Position numbers and translations under genes: made by a program. The notes below the pieces were generated by a model that was not told where the DNA came from, did no database searches, and worked only from the letters and a program-made list of their open reading frames with translations. 64,000 bases of DNA, taken from NCBI RefSeq assembly GCF_002278075.1, contig NZ_CP022991.1, positions 558,001 through 622,000 on the forward strand, written 5' to 3'. This DNA comes from Paraburkholderia aromaticivorans (GTDB lineage: Bacteria > Pseudomonadota > Gammaproteobacteria > Burkholderiales > Burkholderiaceae). Positions 9,050-18,240 of this stretch are shown one piece after another (position 1 is the first letter of the stretch; every line of letters begins with the position of its first letter).

Positions 9050-10408
9050 TCAATTCGCAGAAATGCAAAAGGCAAGCAGTCCCGAGGTGATCTCGTCGAT
9101 GATCTGCTTCATCTCCGGGTAGGGCGGATGAAACGGTGTAGGGTTTTTCGGGCTGCCCCACTCAATCGTGTAGGAGAAAACCTTTGCTCTTTTAGCGTCC
9201 GTGATGTGACGGCTGAAGGCGTAGTCGTCCGATGTGCCGGCTGTCGGGTAGAGGCTCATTGACTGTTCGGTCTTGTAGACTCTGCCACGCGACGCCTTGA
9301 TCGCGTCACGCATCTCGTTTGCCAGTCCGACGGCAAGTTTCTTGTCCTCAGCCGCAATGTATTCACGATAAGCCTTATCGTCGGCAATGCCGCGCTTTCC
9401 GTCGTATGCAGGATTCTGAAAATTCATCTGCGGATCAGTGCTTTGATCGTTGTCGTCGCCCCAGTTGTAAAGAATGTCTTCGGAGTAGCTATGTAGGTCG
9501 ACGAAATAGCGAATATGCGGAAACGTGTCGAACATCCACACGACATTTTTTGTCTCTGGCTCTGAAGCTGCCGCTGGACCGATGTACACATCGTGATCGC
9601 ACGGATCGGTGGAGTTCTGAACGGGAGAGTTCGCATCGAAGTATTTCGGGAAATTCCACAGAAAATCGTAATTCCGGTTGACGTCCACCCCGACGCATTG
9701 CGATTGAGTATGCCCAGCCGGCGCCGGCCGACGGTTCTTGCGCCACATCGGTTCTGTCGTCATGCTGTAGTGCCGTCCGTCCGGATTGGCTTGCGGAAAG
9801 ACGTAAATATCCTTCGTATCCACGATGGATTTGATCTGTGCAGCGGTAAAAGTTCTATTGCCAATGGTGATATCCGTGTTGGCCCGATATGCGTTGGTTA
9901 GCTGTTGTATGAAGTTGATGAGAATGTCCGGGCTGCCCCACTCGCGCGCGTGAACGCCTCCAAGGAGATAGATTCCGGTGCGCCCCGGGCCACTTCCATT
10001 GCCAATTTTGAGTGCGTGACAGGCGCGTTGCTCCCATGTCTCGTTCGGCAACCTGATCAACGTAGTGAACCGGTCGTTTGGAGCAGCGGCTTCGGTGGCG
10101 AGCGCCGCTTCGACGTGAGACACGTCGAGGTATCCGGTGGCCGTTGCGACCGATAAGGCGGCTCCTGCGTTGTCGCGCATCTCCCGCTGTCGCGCTTTGC
10201 CCTCAGCTTCAGCATCCTCAAGATGCTCCACCGTGTAGCCGGCTGCCTCAAGCGCTTGAATTTGTGCGTCGCTCGCGTGCGCATCGACCCGGTACCCGTC
10301 GCGTACTTTCTCCACCGTGTGACGGGCGACCGTGACTTTGTACTTTTTGACCAGGTCGGCCATGGCGGCATAATCGCTGCCGGTAATTCTCGTATGATGA
10401 ATCGACAT
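9050..10408 (-). CDS. M14 family zinc carboxypeptidase
   Basis: This 452-residue metallocarboxypeptidase has zinc ligands H153 and E156 (GGVHAREWGSPD) and H306 (VDLHSYSED). Its substrate-binding Asn-Arg is in DVNRNYDF (about 242-249) and the catalytic Glu is E416 (TIEWGSP). The first 110 residues form a small domain like an inhibitor or pro-segment. No signal peptide is visible. GGAG lies seven bases before the ATG at 10408. An in-frame extension to 10570 has no ribosome site and looks non-coding. It cleaves C-terminal residues from peptides. The cellular target is unknown. Confidence 0.87.
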   Translation of the reverse strand: MSIHHTRITGSDYAAMADLVKKYKVTVARHTVEKVRDGYRVDAHASDAQIQALEAAGYTVEHLEDAEAEGKARQREMRDNAGAALSVATATGYLDVSHVEAALATEAAAPNDRFTTLIRLPNETWEQRACHALKIGNGSGPGRTGIYLLGGVHAREWGSPDILINFIQQLTNAYRANTDITIGNRTFTAAQIKSIVDTKDIYVFPQANPDGRHYSMTTEPMWRKNRRPAPAGHTQSQCVGVDVNRNYDFLWNFPKYFDANSPVQNSTDPCDHDVYIGPAAASEPETKNVVWMFDTFPHIRYFVDLHSYSEDILYNWGDDNDQSTDPQMNFQNPAYDGKRGIADDKAYREYIAAEDKKLAVGLANEMRDAIKASRGRVYKTEQSMSLYPTAGTSDDYAFSRHITDAKRAKVFSYTIEWGSPKNPTPFHPPYPEMKQIIDEITSGLLAFCISAN

Positions 10409-10855
10409 GTCCATTCTCCACCGGAGTTCACTGCCTACGCCATGAAAGACGGGTAGAGCGGCAGCCATTTCAAACCTGAAAGGCTGGCCGTCGTCCGGGA
10501 CTCGCCAGTGGCTGATGGAGCTGATAGAAAACGTTGGGTCTTCGGCAGGGCCAGTGTTGAACCCCGCCACTGATGAGACGTCCGCGCAGCATCGGGTCCT
10601 TGGATCTTGATGGTACGGGCGCGGGGAGTGAACTGGGTGCGCATGGCGCCATCAGGCTGCCTCACCGGTCAGGACCGCGGAATGTCGCCGCGAGACGGGA
10701 TCAGGTATACCTGCCTGGGGCTGCTGCACCGAATGAAGAGTCAGCGCCGAGAGCGCATGGTAAAGTTCGAAAATACCTCCCGCCCGTGGACGTGTGTCAA
10801 TCGCTCAGATAAACCAGACTTGAAGCTTTGACATTCCAGACTGCCCGCTTGCCTC
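10409..10855. other. 447-bp gap without a recognised gene
   Basis: Only short overlapping open frames occur here and none carries a recognisable motif. The stretch separates the M14 peptidase start from the LysR remnant, so it may hold the peptidase promoter. No promoter or hairpin could be called with confidence. Confidence 0.4.
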
Positions 10856-10963
10856 TCACGCTGCAACGCTGGCGAGTAACCACTTCAGAAGCGGCTTCAA
10901 CTTTTCTCGATATTCATTGCGCGGCGGATGCACGAGGTAGTATCCGGCGCCGGTCTCTACGGC
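10856..10963 (-). pseudogene. C-terminal remnant of a LysR-family regulator
   Basis: Read on the minus strand, about 35 codons end in TGA at 10856-10858. They encode AVETGAGYYLVHPP followed by LKPLLKWLLASVAA. The GYYLVxPP strand and the final amphipathic helix are the usual end of GcvA-type LysR effector domains. The frame is lost where the IS3 element begins at about 10964, and no matching N-terminal part was found beyond its other end. The regulator was therefore cut by the insertion sequence and its remainder lost. Confidence 0.65.
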
Positions 10964-10999
10964 AGTCTCCCCGTTTTTAACGGGGCTCAGAAGTAGAGG

Positions 11000-11827
11000 T
11001 CATGCCGCGATGGGCAACTTCTGTTTCGGCGGCACGCCGCCAATGGCGGTGTTCGGCCGCTCGTGATTGTATGACCACAGCCACTTCGTTGCATACTCCT
11101 GAACTTCGCTCACCGTCTCGAAGAGGTAATGGGCGAGCCAGTCGTATCGAACCGTTTTGTTGTAACGCTCAATATACGCGTTCTGTTGCGGCTTGCCGGG
11201 CTGGATAAACTGCAGAACGATGCAGTGTCGAACGGCCCAGTCCCTGAGCGCATCACTGACATATTCCGGCCCGTTGTCGCAACGGATCTTCGACGGTTTG
11301 CCGCGCCATTCGATGACCTGATCGAGGGAGCGTATTACGCGTAGTGCCGGCAATGAGAAGTCCACCTCGATGCACAGGCCTTCCCGGTTGAAGTCGTCGA
11401 TCACGTTGAACAGTCGGATGCTACGGCCATCGGCAAGCTGGTCGTGCATGAAATCCATTGACCAACACTCGTTCAGTGCCTGCGGCACAGCCAGCGGTTC
11501 AGGCTGCTCACGCACCAGCCGTTTGCGCGGCTTGATCCGCAGATTCAGTTCGAGCTCGCGATAGATGCGATAAACACGTTTGTGATTCCAGGCGAAGCCC
11601 TTGACGTTGCGCAGGTAAAGGAAGCACAGGCCAAAGCCCCAGTTGCGCTGATTGTGGGTGAGTTTCACAAGCCACTCGGCGATCACGCTGTTTTCTGCGC
11701 GGCGCTTCGGCTCGTAGCGGTAGCAAGTCTCGCTTACACCAAACGCTTCACAGGCCGCCCGTACACTCATCGCCCGGTCCCTGACTGCACGCATGGCCAT
11801 CTCGCGGCGGCGAGATGGCCTCACCAC
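11000..11827 (-). CDS. IS3-family transposase OrfB (DDE integrase domain)
   Basis: The 275-residue product has an HTH_21-like N-terminus (about 20-75) and an rve integrase core. The catalytic acidic residues are Asp in [12 protein letters not shown], Asp in RCDNGPEY and Glu in NAYIERYNK. It overlaps the end of OrfA by seven bases in another frame. This is the arrangement in which IS3 elements make an OrfAB transposase by -1 frameshifting, and the A-rich end of OrfA fits. The frame is intact, so the element may still be active. Confidence 0.92.
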   Translation of the reverse strand: MVRPSRRREMAMRAVRDRAMSVRAACEAFGVSETCYRYEPKRRAENSVIAEWLVKLTHNQRNWGFGLCFLYLRNVKGFAWNHKRVYRIYRELELNLRIKPRKRLVREQPEPLAVPQALNECWSMDFMHDQLADGRSIRLFNVIDDFNREGLCIEVDFSLPALRVIRSLDQVIEWRGKPSKIRCDNGPEYVSDALRDWAVRHCIVLQFIQPGKPQQNAYIERYNKTVRYDWLAHYLFETVSEVQEYATKWLWSYNHERPNTAIGGVPPKQKLPIAA

Positions 11828-12087
11828 TTTTTTTCAAGCGCCTCGCGCACCACCTCGGCCTTGAGTCGCTCTTCGGCGTACATCTTCTTGAGCCTGGCGT
11901 TTTCCGTCTCAAGCTCCTTCATCCGGCTCATCAGCGCAGCGTCCATACCGCCGTATTTCGAGCGCCATTTGTAGAAGCTCGCGCTGCTCATCCCGTGCTC
12001 ACGGCACAACTCCGGAACGGCTGTTCCGGCTTCGGCCTGCTTCAAAATCCCGATGATCTGGCTTTCCGTGAATCTGGACGTCTTCAT
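11821..12087 (-). CDS. IS3-family transposase OrfA (HTH)
   Basis: The 88-residue protein starts [20 protein letters not shown]. It contains the HTH_Tnp_1 helix-turn-helix ([20 protein letters not shown]) and a C-terminal leucine-zipper-like coil ([20 protein letters not shown]), as in OrfA of IS3-family elements. The start at 12087 is chosen over the longer frame from 12135 because it matches the family N-terminus. OrfB overlaps its end. Confidence 0.9.
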   Translation of the reverse strand: MKTSRFTESQIIGILKQAEAGTAVPELCREHGMSSASFYKWRSKYGGMDAALMSRMKELETENARLKKMYAEERLKAEVVREALEKKW

Positions 12088-12156
12088 GCAAAATTCCCTG
12101 TCGATCCCGCTGCTAGAAAATTCTACCTTGAACACCCGTTAATTCTCGGGGGGACT

Positions 12157-12439
12157 ACCCTCTCTTTTCACAATCAAGGTCTGCGTTGTGGATCTACTGT
12201 TTGCGGCTTCGCTTGAGTGGTCACTGGCCTTGCAGGGTCGGAATGCAGCGCCTTGCCGTCGAGACGCACGATGGCGGTGCGCGCACTGCACAGCCGTGCA
12301 TCCGGCGCAGCTTGGGCGAATGTTCCCACTGCCTCTTTGCGCCGAGCACGACCCGATCCACGCCCTGTCCTGCGCGACGTCACCCGTCGCGTAGGAGAGG
12401 ACGAACACCTGGCACCGAACGGTCCCGAAGAAACGGCCG
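12157..12439. other. 283-bp gap between IS3 element and iorB-like stop
   Basis: No gene was recognised. A minus-strand open frame (12174-12383) continues in the direction of the oxidoreductase operon, but it lacks motifs and may be a worn downstream gene. Confidence 0.35.
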
Positions 12440-14647
12440 TCAGGCGCTCTTATTCGCAGCGGCCGGAAACGGCAGGCTGTGCGGCCGTTTGCCGGTGGCC
12501 GCGAAGATCGCGTTCGCCACCGCCGGCCCGACTGGCGCGACACCCGGCTCGCCGACGCCGGTGGGCGCTTCGCCCGACTGCACGATGTGCACGTCGACCT
12601 TCGGCATTTCAGCAATCCGCAACACCTGGTAGGCGTCGAAGTTGTTCTGCTCGACCTTGCCGTCCTTTAGCGTGATTGCGCTGTGCAACGCCGCGCCAAG
12701 GCCGAAACCGATACCGCCTTCCATCTGTGCGGCGATGACGTCGGGATTGATCGGCGTGCCGCAATCCACCGCACAGACGACGCGTTCCACTTTCACGTTG
12801 CCGTCCTTGTCGACGGAGACTTCCGCGACCTGCGCGACGAAAGTCTTGAACGCTTCGGCCACCGCGATGCCACGCCCGCGGCCTTTGGGCAACGGTTTGG
12901 CCGGGTCCCAGCCGGCTTTCTGCGCGGCGAGTTCGAGCACGGCCCGCATGCGCGGTTCGTGCTCGAGCAGATCGCGGCGGAAAACGAACGGGTCCTTGCC
13001 GGCGGCGTGCGCGGCTTCGTCGATGAACGCCTCGACCGCGAATGACGTATGCGAGCTGCCGACCACCCGCCACCACAGCACCGGCACACCTGTCTGTGTG
13101 GTGGTCAGTTCGACCGAGATGTTCGGGATCGCGTAGGCCACGTTAGCGGCCCCCTCGACGGACGTCGCGTCGATCCCATTCTTGATCATGACGCTCGCGA
13201 ATGGCGTGCCGGCGAGGATCGACTGGCCAACAATCCGGTGCCGCCAGCCGACGAGCTTGCCGTCCGCAGTCAGGCCCGCGTCGAGCTTGTGGAAGCACAT
13301 CGGCCGGTAGAGACCGCCGTGGATGTCGTCTTCGCGGGTCCACTGCAGCTTGACAGGCGTGCCGTTCGCGCCCAGCGCCTTTGCGATCGATACGGCCTCG
13401 ACGATATAGTCCGACCACGCGTTTGCGCGCCTCCCGAAGCTGCCGCCCGCATACAGCGTGTGGATCTTCACCTGCTGCGGATCGAGTCCGGCTGTGCGCG
13501 CGGCGTTGCCCTGATCGACCGTCTGGAACTGGTCGCCGGCCCAGATCTCGCAACTGTCGGCAGTGAGCTTGACGACAGCGTCGAGCGGCTCCATCGGCGC
13601 GTGAGCGAGATACGGGAACGAGTAGGTGGCGGAGACCTTCTTCGCTGCGCCCGCGAGCGCACGCGTCGCATCGCCGTCCTTGCGGGCGGATGCGCCGGGT
13701 TGCTCGGCGAGCTGCCGGTATTCGGCCATGATCGCGTCCGAGCTGCGCTTCTCGGCCTTCGAATCGTCCCATTCGATCTTCAGCGCGTCGCGGCCCTGCT
13801 TCGCAGCCCAGAAGCCCTTCGCGACCACCGCGACGCCGCCCGGCACCTGCACGACCGAGACGACGCCCGGCACCGCTTTCGCAGCCGACGCGTCGAACGA
13901 CTTGACCGTCGCGCCGAAGAGCGGCGGACGCTGCAGCAGCGCGACGAGCATGCCGGGAAACGTCACGTCGAGCGTGAACTGCGCGGAGCCATCGGTTTTC
14001 GGAGGCACGTCGACGCGCGGCACCTGATGGCCGATCAAACGAAAATCCTTCGGCGACTTGAGCGCGACCTTGTCCGGCACCGGTAACCGGGCCGCGGCCG
14101 ACGCGAGCGAGCCGTAGGTCGCGGTCCGGTTCGTGGCTGCGTGGTGGACGCTGCCGTCGCGCGTCGTCAGGTCGCTTGCGGGCACCTGCCACTGCGTCGC
14201 GGCGGCGGAGACCAGCATCGCACGCGCTTTCGCGCCGGCTTCGCGCAGTTGCATCCACGAGTTGGCCATCGCCGAACTGCCGCCCGTACCCTGCATGCCA
14301 AACGCGAGATTGGCGTAGCGCTTCGCGTCGGCAGGTGCGCTTTCGACACGTACGTCCTGCCAGTTCGCATCCAGCTCTTCGGCGACGATCGTCGCGATAC
14401 CGGTGTACGCGCCCTGGCCCATCTCGACGTGCTTCGCGATGACCGTCACGCTGTTGTCCGGCGCGACGCGCAGGAACGCGTTGGGTGCGAACGCCGCCTC
14501 AGGCGTCGTGGCGGCGAACGCGCGGCGGCCCGTGCCCACCCACTCGAAGCCGATGGCGAGGCCGACTGCCGCGACTGCGCCGGCTGCTTTCAGAAAGGAA
14601 CGGCGGGACGGGCGTACCGCCTCCGTGAGGTCAAGGTCGGTCGTCAT
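12440..14647 (-). CDS. iorB: molybdopterin-binding aldehyde/isoquinoline oxidoreductase large subunit
   Basis: This 735-residue molybdenum hydroxylase large subunit begins with a twin-arginine signal (SRRSFLKAAGAVAAVGLA, about 14-31), so it is exported folded to the periplasm. It contains GMQGTGGSSAMANSW (substrate/Moco contact), ARTAGLDPQQVKIH, the FGRRANAWSDY segment and the C-terminal GVGEPGVAPVGPA, whose Glu is the catalytic base in the xanthine oxidase family. The ATG at 14647 lies two bases beyond the small-subunit stop. The longer frame from 14848 is out-of-frame noise in the small subunit. IorAB-type enzymes hydroxylate N-heterocycles or oxidise aldehydes. The substrate is not known. 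Confidence 0.86.
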   Translation of the reverse strand: MTTDLDLTEAVRPSRRSFLKAAGAVAAVGLAIGFEWVGTGRRAFAATTPEAAFAPNAFLRVAPDNSVTVIAKHVEMGQGAYTGIATIVAEELDANWQDVRVESAPADAKRYANLAFGMQGTGGSSAMANSWMQLREAGAKARAMLVSAAATQWQVPASDLTTRDGSVHHAATNRTATYGSLASAAARLPVPDKVALKSPKDFRLIGHQVPRVDVPPKTDGSAQFTLDVTFPGMLVALLQRPPLFGATVKSFDASAAKAVPGVVSVVQVPGGVAVVAKGFWAAKQGRDALKIEWDDSKAEKRSSDAIMAEYRQLAEQPGASARKDGDATRALAGAAKKVSATYSFPYLAHAPMEPLDAVVKLTADSCEIWAGDQFQTVDQGNAARTAGLDPQQVKIHTLYAGGSFGRRANAWSDYIVEAVSIAKALGANGTPVKLQWTREDDIHGGLYRPMCFHKLDAGLTADGKLVGWRHRIVGQSILAGTPFASVMIKNGIDATSVEGAANVAYAIPNISVELTTTQTGVPVLWWRVVGSSHTSFAVEAFIDEAAHAAGKDPFVFRRDLLEHEPRMRAVLELAAQKAGWDPAKPLPKGRGRGIAVAEAFKTFVAQVAEVSVDKDGNVKVERVVCAVDCGTPINPDVIAAQMEGGIGFGLGAALHSAITLKDGKVEQNNFDAYQVLRIAEMPKVDVHIVQSGEAPTGVGEPGVAPVGPAVANAIFAATGKRPHSLPFPAAANKSA

Positions 14648-14649
14648 GG

Positions 14650-15111
14650 TCAGGCCTTCAGGGTGGCAGCGGCTTCGTGAATGGCCGCACGGATGCGCGC
14701 ATAGGTGGCGCAGCGGCACAGATTGCCGTTCATCGCGGCGTCGATATCGGCGTCCGTCGGCGTGGCGTTGCGTTCGAGCAGAGCCGTCGCGGACATGATC
14801 TGTCCAGACTGACAGTATCCGCACTGCGGCACCTGCAGCTTGACCCATGCGGTCTGGATGGCTTTCGCGGGCCGGCTTTCAATGCCTTCGATGGTCGTGA
14901 TGCGCTTACCCGCGACGGCCGCGAGCGGCAGCACGCACGAACGGGTGGCTTCGCCGTCCAGATGAACCGTGCAGGCGCCACATTGCGCCATGCCGCAGCC
15001 GAACTTGGTGCCGTGCAGGCCGGCGTTCTCGCGGATGGCCCAGAGGAGCGGTGTGGTGGGATCGGCATCGAGCGTAACGTTCTTGCCGTTGAGGACAAAC
15101 GATGTAGACAT
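14650..15111 (-). CDS. iorA: (2Fe-2S)-binding small subunit of molybdenum hydroxylase
   Basis: The 153-residue protein has a plant-type ferredoxin domain ([15 protein letters not shown] then SCVLP) and a C-terminal [2Fe-2S]-binding helical domain (CGYCQSGQ, then GNLCRC). It passes electrons from the molybdenum subunit to an acceptor. The ATG at 15111 follows GGAGAGG at six bases, so the upstream in-frame extension is rejected. It is co-transcribed with the large subunit and divergent from an AraC regulator. No signal peptide is present, as expected if it is carried out with the Tat-bearing large subunit. Confidence 0.9.
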   Translation of the reverse strand: MSTSFVLNGKNVTLDADPTTPLLWAIRENAGLHGTKFGCGMAQCGACTVHLDGEATRSCVLPLAAVAGKRITTIEGIESRPAKAIQTAWVKLQVPQCGYCQSGQIMSATALLERNATPTDADIDAAMNGNLCRCATYARIRAAIHEAAATLKA

Positions 15112-15191
15112 GAAACCTCTCCGTGGGGAAAGCCCGGACTTGGCGCCGGGTGTACGCGGCAGTGTGACGGACCGCGCGGCGTTGCGCTTGC

Positions 15192-15225
15192 ACAATCCTG
15201 CAAAAATATTGAACAATCCTGCAAA
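15192..15225 (+). promoter_or_regulatory. two 13-bp direct repeats spaced 21 bp, likely AraC operator
   Basis: ACAATCCTGCAAA occurs exactly at 15192-15204 and again at 15213-15225. The 21-bp repeat period puts both copies on the same DNA face, the usual arrangement for an AraC-family dimer or two HTHs. They lie in the spacer between the divergent iorA and AraC genes, 81 bp before the iorA start. The regulator assignment is inferred. Confidence 0.65.
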
Positions 15226-15296
15226 TCGAGCCGGTGGGCGGTGGCTGCCCGGTAGCGGTTGGGTATGCTCGATTCCGTCAATGGAGTTCAGTGCAC

Positions 15297-16241
15297 ATGG
15301 AAGAGAATTTTCCCCGGTTCAATCCGTCGGCATCGCGCGAAGCGGCACGCCGCGAACTCGCCGCGCTCGTCAGTCGCTTCGCGCCAGTGGACGGCGCGCA
15401 TCAGACGGCAATTCCTTCGCTGACCTTCTATCGATACTCCGCGCCAGCGGATCTCGGCTGCGGTGTGGCGAACTCCGCATTCGTATTTGCGGCGCAAGGC
15501 GCCAAGCGGGTCGTGGTCGCGGGGCAGGCTTACGACTACGATCATCTGCATTGCCTGGTGACGTCCGTCGATTTGCCGATGACGTCGCAGGTCACGCGGG
15601 CGTCGTCCGACGCGCCTTATCTGTGCGTGAAGCTCACGCTTGATTTGCAGTGCATCGCCGAACTCGCGACGCAACTGCATCTGCCCGAGCCGGGTGCCGT
15701 ATCGGTGGGCGAAGGCATCACCGTGGGTTTGCTGTCGGCGCCGGTGTTCGATGCGACGTTGCGGCTCGTGCGTTTGCTCGATACTCCGGGTGACATCCCT
15801 GTTGTCGCGCCACTCATCGAGAAGGAATTGGTCTACCGGCTCATGACAAGCGAGCAGGGCAAGCGGCTGCGGCACATCGCCGTGAACGGGAGCCCGACGT
15901 ACCGGATCGCGCGGGCGATAGAGTGGATCCAGAATCACTACACCGAGGTTTTGCGGGTAGAGATCCTGGCGCAGCAGGTGAACATGAGCGTGTCTTCGCT
16001 CCACCATCACTTCAAGAACGTCACGACGCTGAGTCCGGTGCAGTATCAGAAGCAACTGCGGTTGCACGAGGCCCGGAGATTATTGCTCGGACAGAACGGG
16101 GATGTCGGGTCCGTGGCAATCAGGGTTGGGTATGACAGTCCTTCGCAGTTCAGCCGCGAATATAGCCGGCTGTTCGGGGCGCCTCCACTTCGTGATGTAG
16201 TGCAGTTGCGGCGCCGGAACGGCGTGGGGTATGGAGAGTAG
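15297..16241 (+). CDS. AraC-family transcriptional regulator
   Basis: The 314-residue protein has an AraC_N (PF06719-type) ligand domain (about 30-190) and a C-terminal double helix-turn-helix (about 205-305), with [20 protein letters not shown] and [20 protein letters not shown]. The ATG at 15297 is preceded by GGAG and gives the typical N-terminus. An upstream in-frame ATG at 15234 would overlap the repeat region. This AraC group often regulates adjacent oxidoreductases in response to aldehydes or alcohols. It is divergent from iorAB and probably controls it. Confidence 0.87.
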   Translation: MEENFPRFNPSASREAARRELAALVSRFAPVDGAHQTAIPSLTFYRYSAPADLGCGVANSAFVFAAQGAKRVVVAGQAYDYDHLHCLVTSVDLPMTSQVTRASSDAPYLCVKLTLDLQCIAELATQLHLPEPGAVSVGEGITVGLLSAPVFDATLRLVRLLDTPGDIPVVAPLIEKELVYRLMTSEQGKRLRHIAVNGSPTYRIARAIEWIQNHYTEVLRVEILAQQVNMSVSSLHHHFKNVTTLSPVQYQKQLRLHEARRLLLGQNGDVGSVAIRVGYDSPSQFSREYSRLFGAPPLRDVVQLRRRNGVGYGE

Positions 16242-16456
16242 GACGGCGCTTTGATGAAGTTAATGACCGGGTGATGCAGCCTGGCAACCCGGCGGACGAT
16301 CACGCGCTCTGAACCACCAGGAAGCGGAAATGGTGGCGTTATCAGGACGCGATGTCGCGCACGCTTTTTCCGATACGACGCCGGTCCGTGCGTCACAGAC
16401 GTCCGCAACGAATTTTGCCAAGTTCGGGAACAGCTTTCTGCAAACCGGCGAATCAG
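16242..16456. other. spacer with no recognised gene
   Basis: Short minus-strand frames continue from the IorA-like relic at 16458, but no motif is visible. The nearby DNA is gene debris, so this is probably debris too. Confidence 0.35.
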
Positions 16457-16457
16457 T

Positions 16458-16642
16458 CAATGGTGAAGCCTCGAATTGAGCTCCCGTCCAGATGCCCGAT
16501 ACAGGTGCCGCGCAGCGTTGTGCGGCAGCCGCTCTTCGTCGTGTCCGTCATTCCCGATCTGTCGCGCATGGCCCCAGTGAATCGGGGTACCCGGGGCGGC
16601 GTCCACCTCGTACTCACGGACGTTGACGTCGAGCGTGCTCAT
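16458..16642 (-). pseudogene. decayed (2Fe-2S) IorA-like small subunit
   Basis: From ATG 16642 the frame gives MSTLDVNVREYEVDAAPGTP, the normal start of an IorA-type [2Fe-2S] protein. A frameshift follows. In the next frame WAMRDRSGMTDTTKSGC, then LRGTCIGHLDGSSIRGF, matches the ferredoxin motif of the family. One expected Cys is replaced by Arg, and TGA soon ends the frame. The second iron-sulfur domain is absent. This is a second copy unrelated in detail to iorA at 14650, so it was probably acquired separately and then decayed. Confidence 0.68.
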
Positions 16643-16894
16643 GATGGGCAGTCCTCTGCCGCTAGGTGAGTCATGGCAAGGGCGAGGGCAACCGGCATCG
16701 CGATCAGAAGCTGCGGTCCGTCGACTTCGAACGCGCCTCGAAGGCGTGTACTGCTTTCAATCGAGCCTGCAGAGCTAACATCCGGGCCAGGAGGTTGAAG
16801 CGCGAGCAGCTTCTCACCGACGTTCCCGGCTTCTCCCTGTAATACCCAAGCAGACGACAGCAGCCCGCCAACCTGAAGAGCCTCGTGAATTACG

Positions 16895-17293
16895 TAGAGC
16901 GACGTACGGTCGCTTTCCTTCCTGGCACACCGACAATCATCTTGGCCGGCCGCTGTCGAGGCCACGCAGTGGAAATGGCAGTGCGGTCCGTACACGCTCA
17001 ACGTGCTCGCTGACGAATGCATGGTTACGAGATGGCATCGCCAGACATTCGGATTAGCCGGTCGCGATATCGGTCATCACCCGGCTATGCCCGAAATCGC
17101 AATCGCACTTGACGCCGCTGCAATGCTCGACGAAGTCGATCTCCAGATAGCCGGGCAGAGGATCGTTCCCGTCGTGTGGACCCGCCTTAACCCTCGGTGC
17201 CCGGGCCTCATTGCACAGCACGCGATTCGCGTGCCGATGCGAAGCATATCGCCGCAAATATGAGCATTCACCAGGCCCGAGCCATGCACGCAA
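16895..17293 (-). pseudogene. relic of an integrase-core transposase
   Basis: The minus-strand reading RVKAGPHDGNDPLPGYLEID, then FVEHCSGV and SRVMTDIATG, is followed by TAG. After the stop, SECLAMPSRNHAFVSEHVER and ALPFPLRGLDS continue in the same frame. This matches the DDE-integrase transposases whose core reads GDPxPGFVExDLVxHCGG and LTDIATGWTEC. The first catalytic Asp region is present. The DNGxEF and Glu motifs are not recoverable. It is inactive debris of an insertion sequence. Confidence 0.62.
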
Positions 17294-17421
17294 CTAACGG
17301 CCTGCCTTGTTCGCAGCCATACCCGGCTTCGCCAGCAATCAGTCTGTAACGAAGCAGCTATCTTGTGGAGACAGGACTGTGAGCCTCTTTCCGCTTATCT
17401 CATGTTGCCGGCAGCCCGCGA

Positions 17422-17691
17422 TCAGGGACGCGCAAAATCGTCCGGTGTGAGTTCAGGACGTGCGGCCGGATGGACGAGCAGCTTGCGCTCGGCGATTGCC
17501 CGGATGCGGCCATACCCGTCCCGGAAGGTCTTCATGATCCGGGCGTCACTGGCCCCGGGTTCAAGCCAGAAATGGATTTCCAGTGTGGCGATCGTGATCA
17601 CGCATTCGACCATGCTGTTCGGGCGTTCGAGGCCAAACGCCACGCCGCGGCGGTTGGCGAGCACGTGTGGTTCAACTTCGACGGTTTCCAT
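17422..17691 (-). CDS. small DUF1488-like protein
   Basis: The 89-residue protein has the pattern seen in DUF1488 proteins: a short strand pair with GVAFGLER, a central MVECVITIATLEIHFWLEPG, then a helix with FRDGYGRIRAIAERKLL. It is acidic to neutral and without membrane segments. No function is established for this family. It stands alone between a transposase relic and an integrase fragment, in debris-rich DNA, and appears intact. Confidence 0.55.
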   Translation of the reverse strand: METVEVEPHVLANRRGVAFGLERPNSMVECVITIATLEIHFWLEPGASDARIMKTFRDGYGRIRAIAERKLLVHPAARPELTPDDFARP

Positions 17692-17829
17692 GGGCAGTCA
17701 GAGGGCAACGGTATTGAGCGCGTTGACAGGGTTTTTGCATACGCGATGCGGTTTGAGCATCGGGCTGGTCATATAGGCGTCAGTGCTGTGAGGCGTCGGC
17801 CGACCCCGGGGGCGTGGTTCCTGAAGGGT

Positions 17830-18198
17830 TTACCAGTCGATGCGGTGCTTTTCCTCGGTTTCGCGGTGACGCTGGTCATCGGGCGCATGCAGGTAGGGGT
17901 TCGTGCTCGTTAACGACGCGTGACGCAGGTTGTCGCGCACGGTACGCAGATCGGTGCCGCCGTCGGCCATGTGGGAACCTGCCGTATGGCGCAACCAGTG
18001 AGCGGAGGCGTGATCGAGCAGATCTGCCTGTGCCGTGAAGCCGTCGCCGCGCAACCGGAGCCGTTCGGCGGCGCCGGCAAAGATGCCCTTGACGATCGTA
18101 TGCAGTGCGGCGCGCGTGAGCGGCTTCATCGATCTGCCCAGCGGCAGCACGAGCGGAGCGGACCGCGTTCGCGTACGGCCGGGATAGTCCGATGTCAT
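17830..18198 (-). pseudogene. C-terminal fragment of a tyrosine recombinase/integrase
   Basis: The 122 codons encode the second half of a phage-type integrase catalytic domain. HASAHWLRHTAGSHMADGGT carries the HxxR pair, DNLRHASLTST the second His position, and NPYLHAPDD the catalytic Tyr. The first catalytic Arg and the whole N-terminal DNA-binding part are missing, and the frame ends abruptly near the SulP relic. It is too short to act and probably marks an old integrated element. Confidence 0.75.
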
Positions 18199-18240
18199 GG
18201 CATAACCTGCAGTCAGGAGCCTTGAAAACGAGTGACACGT

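Larger units (their letters stand above)
10964..12156 (-). mobile_element. IS3-family insertion sequence with imperfect terminal inverted repeats
   Basis: The two transposase frames are bracketed by related ends. The left end reads AGTCTCCCCG then TTAACGGGG. The right end, read on the other strand, is AGTCCCCCC then TTAACGGG. The element is about 1.2 kb, the normal IS3 size. No target duplication is obvious, so one flank may have been rearranged. It truncates a LysR gene on the left and lies 283 bases from the iorB-like stop on the right. Confidence 0.75.

Noticed and set aside
10409..10570. N-terminal extension of the M14 peptidase
   Set aside because: No ribosome site before the distal ATG, while GGAG sits seven bases before 10408.
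13049..14086. Plus-strand open frame of 345 codons
   Set aside because: Antisense to the iorB-like gene, whose Tat signal and molybdopterin motifs are clear.
16639..17022. Minus-strand 127-codon open frame
   Set aside because: It overlaps the transposase relic in another frame and has no motif; treated as debris.
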